Shown here piece by piece: positions 1 through 6,377 of a DNA stretch of 13,870 nt. The stretch covers positions 1 through 13,870 of the forward strand of contig JALLPB010000655.1 of the NCBI GenBank assembly GCA_036939975.1, in the 5' to 3' direction. The position numbers and the translations under genes are program-made. Below the pieces are notes generated by a model. The model saw only the letters and a program-made list of their open reading frames with translations. It had not been told where the DNA came from and ran no database searches. How positions within the stretch are numbered: the first letter of the stretch is position 1; each line of letters opens with the position of its first letter. The DNA is from Cyclostephanos tholiformis (taxonomy: Eukaryota; Bacillariophyta; Thalassiosirophyceae; Thalassiosirales; Thalassiosiraceae).

Positions 1-55
1 GAATGTCGGCGATCTCGATCTTCGCGAACATGCTATTCAACTGGGAGACGACGCT
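1..55 (+). repeat. 55-bp exact copy of bestrophin coding sequence
   Basis: These 55 bases are identical to 1112-1166, which lies inside the bestrophin-like gene and encodes about residues 70-88 there. Identity stops abruptly at base 56. The left end runs off the window, so the true length of the duplicated piece is unknown. It could be a real partial gene duplication or an assembly artefact at a contig end. Confidence 0.95.
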
Positions 56-390
56 TTGATTCGATGAGGATCTGCTCCTTTCGGATGCGAACGACGACGT
101 CGTCCGCGAGGACCGCCGCGCCACACCCGTCAGGATGCTCCTCGCAGGAGCGCCCGCGATCACCCCTGTTCATCCTCACGACATCCACAACAACATCAGA
201 CGGATGTGTGGGGGGAGGAGGAACTTGGGGGGGAGGCTTCTTTGTCGCCTTGCTCGGCTTCGACGCGACGGCGTCGGACGACGAAATGGGCGACGCCGGG
301 CGCTTCGCATGGATGACGGCGCCGCACATCGCGCACTCAACCGCAGTTCACCTATGTTCGGCATAAGTGCAAGTGCTGCACTGCCAGAGG
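56..390 (-). pseudogene. Broken gene with RanBP2-like zinc-finger pattern
   Basis: On the minus strand a plausible exon starts after a CTTGCAG acceptor (391-397). It reads as a W-x-C-x2-C half, then C-x2-C, the layout of a RanBP2-type zinc finger. Between the two Cys pairs lies an in-frame TGA (348-350); without that codon the spacing would be 10 residues, as in the family. Downstream in the same frame come a Pro/Lys-rich linker and a segment with HPDGCG followed by VVVRIRK, which looks like the start of a second conserved domain. The frame then enters the 55-bp bestrophin copy and stops at 33-35. The gene therefore has a nonsense codon and a lost 3' end. No upstream exon was identified with confidence. 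The part from the ATG at 327-329 could still make a peptide of about 98 residues. The family name is inference from the cysteine pattern. Confidence 0.45.
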
Positions 391-456
391 CTGCAAGAGG
401 AGGCCTCCATGGTGGAGCGGTTGTGTGAGTTGTGTGCACTCACTTTTTGTTCCATG

Positions 457-510
457 TGCCCTGGTGGGGCCTGGGTGCGCCATAAATTGCACCCAGGCCC
501 AACCAGGGCA
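457..510. repeat. Strong inverted repeat (22-bp arms, 10-nt loop)
   Basis: The left arm 457-478 pairs with the right arm 489-510 with a single mismatch and a 10-nt loop. The arms are GC-rich (core TGCCCTGG...CCAGGGCA). It lies between the broken zinc-finger gene and the bestrophin promoter, outside any supported coding exon, and may fall in an intron of the broken gene. It could be a small foldback element remnant or a structured RNA; nothing here decides between them. Confidence 0.8.
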
Positions 511-656
511 TTTTGGGGATCGCCGGAAAGTTCTCCTCAACGCGAGAACATCTGTGGCCTTGTACAAAGGCCCAGACGTAGCAGATTGGAAGAAACGAGA
601 GGGGAGCGTCTAATGAGAACATAGAGGGGGCTAATTATCTAGGAAAACAAGAAGTA

Positions 657-689
657 TCCCTTATGCCCCGGCGTCTCTTATGCCCCGGC
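657..689 (+). repeat. Two-copy short tandem repeat (17-bp period)
   Basis: CTTATGCCCCGGC occurs at 660-672 and again at 677-689, and the match extends a few bases upstream with one mismatch. It sits directly before a TATA-like run ahead of the bestrophin gene, so it could hold paired regulatory sites. Confidence 0.7.
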
Positions 690-692
690 TTT

Positions 693-699
693 TATATAT
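693..699 (+). promoter_or_regulatory. TATA-like element upstream of bestrophin gene
   Basis: TATATAT lies about 205 bp upstream of the bestrophin ATG, immediately after the paired CTTATGCCCCGGC repeats. The distance implies a fairly long 5' leader. This is a weak prediction based on motif and position only. Confidence 0.25.
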
Positions 700-903
700 G
701 GTAGGTACGTTGATCGGCATGGCGTTGATTTTTTCTCGCTGTGGAAACGATTCCGAACACTACTTATTCCCATGTCGGTAATTTTAAGTTAGTGGACAAT
801 ACAAAAATATCCACATGGCCCCGAAGGCTTACAACATGTTCCGGACGACACACCCTCTCTCCCTCCGCAACATCCTCCACCTCACCTACTGCGCAGAAAC
901 ACA

Positions 904-2256
904 ATGGCGACGACGCCGACATCCCACCGAAATGAAGATCCAACTCCATTCCTTTCTTCGTCGAGCGCGATCTCCGCATCGCCCTACGCCCATCACGACG
1001 CCATCCTGCGATCCAACTACCTCGCTCGGAGACAGCGAGAGAATATGCGATTCGAACGGGATGCCCGTCGTGTCTCCTCGCACAACAGTCTCGTCTTATT
1101 CGTATGGGACGGAATGTCGGCGATCTCGATCTTCGCGAACATGCTATTCAACTGGGAGACGACGCTCGGATGCTCGCTGACCGTCGGCGCCACGTTGCTG
1201 GCTTACTTGTACGTTCCGAATGACGACGGCGAGTGGAATAGTCGACTTCCGGATATTTTGCTCTCCTTCGCCATCATCACCCCTCTGAGTCAGAGCATTA
1301 CGATGGGATGGAATAGAAGGGAGATGGCGCTGAAGGCATTGGCCACGTATCGATCGGCGGTGAATAACCTCTATGTCGCACACGCCGCATGGGACTGGGG
1401 CGAGTGCTCCAAGGGAAGGGGTAGGAGGGGGTGCGAAGAAAACGGGGAAGACGAGGCGGATGTATACGGCCGATCGGCGCCGACGACGACGACGGGGAAG
1501 AAAAACATCGACTGGTTGAATCATTCCGACACAACCCTCTGTCATCTAATTCACCTATCGGACTCGCTTTTTCAATACCTAACCCTCCCGTCGGCCACGC
1601 GGGCGCGCCATCGTGCCACCGCCAAGGGTAGGAAGGAGGCGAACGTGGTCTTGTCCACGGGACGCGAAATATTCACGTCGACCGTATGCGGTCGCATGAG
1701 CATGCTGAGCCAAATGTGCGAGGCGCTCAAGTATCGAGGATTGCCCGGGAACGAGGCGTCGCGGATACGAAATTGGGAGAATTCCATAACGACGGCCATC
1801 GAAGACTTGAGGAATGTGAAGGAGTATCGCACCCTCCAGGCATTGCGAGTGTACGAGAGGCTATTTTGCCTGTTCCTGCCGCCGTTTTTTGCGACTAATT
1901 ATGCCCAGGTGGCACACGACACTAACTTATTCCTTGGCATCGCCACGGGTGTCATCACCAGCATCGCACTGACGGGATTGTTCGAATGCGTGAGAACGCT
2001 GGAGGATCCCTTCGTGTCGAATCTAACCCTTGATGGGATAGACGTGAGAGAGGAACTTGTTGTTTTGGCCCACCAGGAACTTCTTGTGTCAAGGAAAATG
2101 TGGTTCCCTAAGGCAGGTGACTTTGTGCTAACGAGTGATTTCCTTGCTGGGGACGATGCCACCGATAATGCAAGAGACATATATCGAAACAACGAAGATA
2201 GATTGAGTCGACATTTCAGTCCGAGTTTGCGTACTTCGGATGAACTATCTAAATAA
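904..2256 (+). CDS. Bestrophin-like anion/bicarbonate channel
   Basis: Intronless 450-residue membrane protein resembling the algal bestrophin (UPF0187) family. A soluble N-terminal stretch (RxQRENMRFERDARR at about 42-56) is followed by hydrophobic segments at about 88-104 and 117-135. A variable charged insert lies at about 167-200. The conserved C-terminal half carries RNVKEYRT (303-310), hydrophobic segments at about 318-332 and 341-362, then LEDPF (366-370) and LDGIDVREEL (373-382). The last two match the conserved C-terminal block of algal and bacterial bestrophin-like proteins. Family members form pentameric anion channels, and in algae some carry bicarbonate in the carbon-concentrating mechanism. 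Which ion or membrane applies here is not visible. The N-terminus shows no clear signal peptide or plastid presequence, so cytoplasmic or endomembrane insertion is likelier. The first ATG was chosen. Residues 70-88 are encoded by the segment copied at 1-55. The 3' end lies 28 nt from the convergent nucleoredoxin-like gene. Confidence 0.85.
   Translation: MATTPTSHRNEDPTPFLSSSSAISASPYAHHDAILRSNYLARRQRENMRFERDARRVSSHNSLVLFVWDGMSAISIFANMLFNWETTLGCSLTVGATLLAYLYVPNDDGEWNSRLPDILLSFAIITPLSQSITMGWNRREMALKALATYRSAVNNLYVAHAAWDWGECSKGRGRRGCEENGEDEADVYGRSAPTTTTGKKNIDWLNHSDTTLCHLIHLSDSLFQYLTLPSATRARHRATAKGRKEANVVLSTGREIFTSTVCGRMSMLSQMCEALKYRGLPGNEASRIRNWENSITTAIEDLRNVKEYRTLQALRVYERLFCLFLPPFFATNYAQVAHDTNLFLGIATGVITSIALTGLFECVRTLEDPFVSNLTLDGIDVREELVVLAHQELLVSRKMWFPKAGDFVLTSDFLAGDDATDNARDIYRNNEDRLSRHFSPSLRTSDELSK
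1112..1166 (+). repeat. Bestrophin-internal source copy of the 55-bp repeat
   Basis: Identical to 1-55. This copy is in frame within the intact bestrophin-like gene and so is probably the source; the copy at 1-55 is out of context and sits at the broken end of another gene. Confidence 0.95.
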
Positions 2257-2257
2257 A
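2252..2257 (+). terminator. AATAAA overlapping the bestrophin stop codon
   Basis: AATAAA overlaps the TAA stop at 2254-2256. With only 28 nt before the stop of the convergent gene, any polyadenylation driven by this signal would occur inside the neighbouring gene's 3' end. Many algae do not depend strictly on AATAAA. Confidence 0.3.
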
Positions 2258-2284
2258 TAAGTCGTAGATTTTGATTTACTATTC

Positions 2285-3147
2285 TTATAGCTCAGTCTCA
2301 TCAGAGATCTTCTCCTTTCCTAAGGTAGCCATCTGCCGCAGAAAGCGCCTCACGAGATAAAACACCGCGAGAATGAACTGCGGCCTCTTTGCGACGTATG
2401 TTAATGCTTTCCATAACAAACCCCCCGTGTCCTCGTCCCCAAAGATGGCCTGAGAAAGAGGCACCGACTCCTTGCTCAACCACGATAGGAATAGAGCCCT
2501 CCTGGACTCATCGCTGCTAACTTGCATCACCGCGTCCCGGCCATTGGCCATGACGAAATGGCCCGTCTTGGCGTCGAGAACGACCAACGTTGGTATGCCC
2601 TGGAGCATTCACGGAAGTATCGGAATAAACAACAAAGGGCATGAGGAACTTCGTAACAACTCGGGTCGAACGACCAAGGTACACAATTTTTCCATTCAAG
2701 CGAACCTGTATCTTGAAAGCATCCGCCATTTTCCGCTGCCTGGCATTCTGCTCGCTATTCATGTATGCTGGGATCATCGCCAACCACGGCATCTTCGCGA
2801 AGTAGTCGCCGAACGACCTATCGTCCCGATCGGACGAGATGAATACGATCTCCAGTTCGTCCTTACAAGCTTCGTAAAAATCTATCAGTACGGGCGTGAA
2901 TCTCTTGCATGGCGGACACCTTCGCATGAGGGGGGGGGGGTCGATGGACGACACGACGGAGGTTTTGGAATTTTGAATGACGATGGGGCGCGAATGTTTC
3001 AGATGGCTCTTACCATGACGCCGAGAAGTAAAGGGCGACGAGTTTCTTGCCTCCGAATGCCGATGAGGTAGGTACACCGGTCGTGTTTGGTTTGGTCAGT
3101 ACCTTTGGACCGAATAGCTCGGTGGTCCAACTTGCTGGGGCGGCCAT
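2285..3147 (-). CDS. Nucleoredoxin-like (thioredoxin-fold) protein
   Basis: Three-exon gene: 3147-3014, 2919-2706 and 2599-2285, giving 220 residues. Introns 3013-2920 (GTAAGAG...GAAG, phase 2) and 2705-2600 (GTTCGC...CCAG, phase 0) restore a continuous thioredoxin fold. The first intron splits the Trp codon of the active-site motif W45-C-P-P-C49. After the motif come EIVFISSDRDD, then PWLAMIP, and the cis-Pro strand GIPTLVVLD (from 117). These match nucleoredoxin and tryparedoxin, which catalyse dithiol-disulfide exchange on protein substrates. The N-terminal LFGPKVLTK before the fold is also typical. A C-terminal extension holds a hydrophobic stretch (about 190-206, FILAVFYLVRRF) that could be a tail anchor, followed by a charged tail. 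The start is the first ATG before LFGP (3147-3145). The intron nearest the active site carries an 11-base C tract on the transcript strand (2930-2940). The gene is divergent from the guanylate-kinase gene and convergent with the bestrophin gene. Confidence 0.85.
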
Positions 3148-3327
3148 ATTGGGGTTTTACTACCTCGATTCGGGTGAGTTGGTGTATGTGTGATGGTAGT
3201 ACTTATTACCATACTTATCTCTCTCTAGAGAGTGCTATGAAGGAAATGAAGCCGGCAGATACCTATGTACGTGTGTAGGCAGTACGCTTTTGTCGTTGCG
3301 CTATCAAATCTTATCTTATCTAGGACG
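3148..3327. promoter_or_regulatory. Shared divergent promoter region with palindromes
   Basis: This 180-bp interval separates the starts of the nucleoredoxin-like (-) and guanylate-kinase (+) genes. It contains the perfect palindrome CTCTCTAGAGAG (3221-3232) and the inverted pair ATGGTA/TACCAT (3193-3198 and 3207-3212). A 13-codon upstream ORF (3237-3278) precedes the kinase start. A GTACGT donor at 3267 and a CTAG acceptor ending at 3323 could also define a 57-nt leader intron that would remove the end of that small ORF. The regulatory role is inferred. Confidence 0.4.
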
Positions 3328-5720
3328 ATGACCAACGAAGGAGACCTTCCCAAGCGTCCTCGTCCGGTGGTCATCTGCGGACCCTCCGGAGTAGGTGAGT
3401 ATTTTGCACTCTTGTTCATATCCTCATTGGCATTGGAGTTTCCCCTTTCCTCTTCGGGCGTCGTGTTTGCACGGTCGAACGTGCAGAAACATCCCCCCCC
3501 CCCCCCTCCCCCCCTCCCCGACGCGTCTACGCCAACAACTCACCCCCATGCCATCATCCAACGACCCCAACCCCACCCCCTATCCCATCCAGGAAAGGGA
3601 ACGCTAATTGAACTTCTCCAGAAGCGATTTCCCGATGGCAAGTTCGGATTCAGCGTGAGTCATACTACGCGGAAGCCCCGCGAGGGTGAGGTGAACGGAG
3701 TGCATTACCATTTCACCACGGTAGAAGATATCAGGAAGGACATAGAGGACGGGAAATTCATCGAGTATGCCGAGGTTCATGGGAATTATTATGGAACCAG
3801 GTGAGTGCGGGTTGGCCCACCTCTTGACGAAGATGAAGACAATGTAATAACTAATACGCCCCCCCCCACCCACCCACCCACCCACCCCCGCGCTGAAAAA
3901 ATAATACCCCATCTCCAAAACGCCGTAACTCACAGCATCGCGTCGGTCGAATCCGTCCAGGGTAAGAACCTAATCTGCCTCCTCGACATTGACGTACAGG
4001 GAGCGCAGAAGGTGAAGGCTTCGTCCCTCGATGCTCATTACCTCTTCATCGCACCGCCGTCGACGGAGGAACTCGAATCGCGACTGCGCGGGCGAGGTAC
4101 CGAGAGTGAGGATGCGATACAACGTCGTCTCGCCAACGCGCGGGGGGAACTGGAATACGGCCTTGAATCTGGTAACTTCGACGCCGTGCTTGTGAATAAC
4201 GACCTTGGCAAGACGCTGGAGAAAATGGTTGAGATATTCAGGGGATGGTTCCCGGAGCTGCTGCCCGGTGAGTGAGCAAGTGTTGGGAGGGCCTACCGAC
4301 CATCATCATTGGAGTAATGGCGTACGTAGTGATATTATGTTCACACTATCTCCCCCCTCATTTTTCATCCACTCGTCAAAATTGCCTCGTTAATATATAT
4401 GTATAAAAAAATAAGATGACACAGATAAGAAGGGTGCGTCCCAGACCGCTGTCCCAAGCGGGCCTCAACACGTGCCACCGCCCATTGTGGACCCTCTGTC
4501 TTTCCCCAGGACCGACGATGGTCTCAAAGCGCTACTTGCCGAAGTCGACCGGGATTGTCCACTAGATGGATACGTTCAAATCGATTTGTGCTATCAGGCC
4601 TCCGACATTCACGTTCCCGCGGGCAGGACGCTCGACGTCCCCCTCCCCCCGATCGAAAAGGACGGGTCCAAAGTTCAATGGAGCGTCACCGTAATCGACC
4701 CGTACAACGAGCGATTGGACATCGACTTCGGACTGGTGGTGATCGTCGATGGGGAGGAGGTCGTGGCGCGCGAGATGGGACGAATCGCTTCCCCCGTGTC
4801 GGATGACGGTAACGGCGACGAGGACGGGGTATCCGCGAAGGGTAAATTCACCGTCGCCAACAGCGCGCCCGTAACGGTCGTACTCAAATTCGACAATAGC
4901 TACTCGTGGATAAAACCGAAGAAGGTCAAATACTCATTCAATATCACGTCGCCGATCGATGAAAACATGATCCAACGCAGTCTCCGTGCCAAGGGCGTAC
5001 TATCGCGGATATTAGAGGGCCAGGCGGAGCTTATGAAGGCAAGGGAGGGGACACAGTCAAGGGCGAAGGCGTTGGCTGGAATTCAAAAGGAGATGGAAAA
5101 CAAGTAAGTCTCGAACGAATTTCGAAGCAATTTGATACCACATCACGACTGATATTGCATTTGACGTTTGCAAATCACCTCACACGTTATTCTTATGTTG
5201 CAGAATGATTGGTCTAGCAAAACAGATGGACGATGACAAAAAATACATCGAATCAATCCAGAAGTCGAGTAACGAAGCGGAGGAGGAAGCGATGAAAAAA
5301 GCAAACGAAATAAGGGAGGCGCTCGCCATGGCAAAGCAGGAAGAAAAGAGTATCGACGAACTGACCATGGCGATAAGGGCACTTGAAGATGAATGCGCTA
5401 GACTTAAAAAGAAGTGGGAAGAATTGAAGATTAAGCGGAAGGTACGAGAGGAGGAGAAGTCGCAAAAGGAGAAGACGGCGGAACAACTCAGGGAGGAGCG
5501 TGTCAGATTGCAGGATGAGATTCTAACGAAAAAGGAGGAACATGAATCAAAATTGAAAGAGATGGAAAGCGTCGAAAAGGAACGAAGTTTGTTGAAGAGT
5601 AATTTAGATGACTTGGAGAAGGAGAAGAAGGCGCGTGAGGAAGAGGAATTGAAAATTGCGACTGAGGTGAGATTTTTGCAAAGGCAATTCGATGCCGTGA
5701 AGTTGCGTCTCATGGAATAG
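3328..5720 (+). CDS. Guanylate kinase fused to GOLD-like domain and coiled coil
   Basis: Proposed exons 3328-3394, 3593-3800, 3936-4267, 4425-5103 and 5204-5720 give 600 residues. Residues 1-202 are a complete guanylate kinase (ATP + GMP to ADP + GDP): P-loop GPSGVGKGT (18-26), HTTRKPR (47-53), GVHYHF (58-63), LDIDVQGAQ (108-116), and the Arg-rich lid near [17 protein letters not shown]. After a Pro-rich linker, residues about 263-376 resemble a GOLD beta domain, with [11 protein letters not shown] around 354-364. From about 385 to the end the protein is highly charged coiled coil (Lys/Glu/Arg-rich, almost no Gly or Pro). All junctions keep phase. The third donor (CCCG|GTGAGT at 4268) contains the in-frame TGA that would otherwise end a 204-residue kinase. 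An acceptor at 4415 instead of 4424 also keeps frame (603 residues). The GOLD half has no in-frame ATG before its domain, which supports splicing from upstream. Two separate genes remain possible. The kinase call is near certain, the fusion less so. Confidence 0.7.
3493..3519 (+). repeat. Poly-C tract in kinase intron 1
   Basis: The tract runs C14, T, C7, T, C4 inside the intron 3395-3592, upstream of the TATCCCATCCAG acceptor. It may serve as a pyrimidine tract. Such runs are length-unstable and can fold as i-motif or, on the other strand, G-quadruplex. Confidence 0.9.
3859..3889 (+). repeat. (CCCA)n tract in kinase intron 2
   Basis: C9 followed by repeated CCCA units inside the intron 3801-3935, whose acceptor is ACTCACAG at 3935. 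It is the second C-rich simple repeat in introns of this gene. Confidence 0.9.
4268..4424 (+). other. Intron carrying the kinase stop codon
   Basis: The donor GTGAGTGAG gives P-G-E-stop if the intron is retained. If it is removed to CAG at 4424 (or AAG at 4415), the kinase frame joins the GOLD-like frame in phase 1. The two acceptors differ by 9 nt, so both keep frame. The region before the acceptors is AT-rich with a poor pyrimidine tract, so splicing here may be inefficient. Confidence 0.55.
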
Positions 5721-5767
5721 AGAAAGTAATGAGCGGACGGTACGGGTCGCCATCGTATTAGTATGTT

Positions 5768-5773
5768 AATAAA
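5768..5773 (+). terminator. AATAAA downstream of the fusion gene
   Basis: AATAAA lies 47 nt after the TAG at 5718-5720, a reasonable place for a polyadenylation signal of the kinase/coiled-coil gene. Confidence 0.4.
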
Positions 5774-6377
5774 TTCTAACCGCAAAAATAAGGGCCACAT
5801 AGGCAGGACTAAAATGATACTATACTCTTTATCTAATGACAAATGAATCACTGTTACACGCCATAAACGCATATAGTAGATACTACCATCAAACTAGTTA
5901 CTTCTATCGACGTTTAGATTAGCAGACCAGACTTTAAATTTGTTTGATTATGATTCTGTTCTTCTTTCACATGTATCTACCCTGACACAACGTCTGCTTC
6001 CAATCTTCCCCTGTTGCATATGTGTATTCATCTTTACAATCCACCTGCAATCAATGCATCAATAATTATTATTGTTGGTGTTTCCCGCCGCCCGCCCAAT
6101 TCCAAGCAGAAGTTTATCCCGAGCCGAGTCACTAGTAGTACTGTAAAGATCAATAATATTATTATTATCTTTGAAAATATGGCGGGAGTGGGCATTTCCA
6201 CGGGGATAGTAATTCCAGCACAATCTCACTTTAAATTCCAGGACCATCTCTCACTTGACACACGACTGAGAGAGGGTGAGTCGCATGGTGCAGGCCGCAG
6301 GGTTCTCGTCAATCACACCCAATATAACAAGTTAAAATCCCAAGATTATTATTTTACACAAAATATATTCTGATAGC
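5774..6377 (+). promoter_or_regulatory. Intergenic region upstream of TMEM43-like gene
   Basis: About 600 bp without a supported gene, AT-rich. It holds an E2F-like TTTCCCGCC (6081-6089), a GGCGGGA core (6181-6187) and ATT/AAT trinucleotide runs (6060-6075, 6152-6170). Open frames here lack conserved features. The promoter of the gene starting at 6378 must lie here. Confidence 0.4.

Noticed and set aside
64..428. Plus-strand frames across the first 430 bases, including a Gly-rich stretch
   Set aside because: Low complexity and opposite to the minus-strand reading that shows cysteine-pair motifs; no domain on the plus strand.
4416..4424. ATG at 4416 as the start of a separate GOLD/coiled-coil gene
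   Set aside because: This ATG is in a different frame from the GOLD-like domain; the domain frame has no ATG before it.
5180..5872. Minus-strand frame of 230 residues opposite the coiled coil
   Set aside because: Ser/Phe-rich shadow of the Glu/Lys-rich coiled-coil frame; it has no independent domain.
6014..6373. Plus-strand frame upstream of the TMEM43-like gene
   Set aside because: AT-rich, Ile/Asn-rich composition produced by ATT repeats, with no recognisable domain; better read as promoter DNA.
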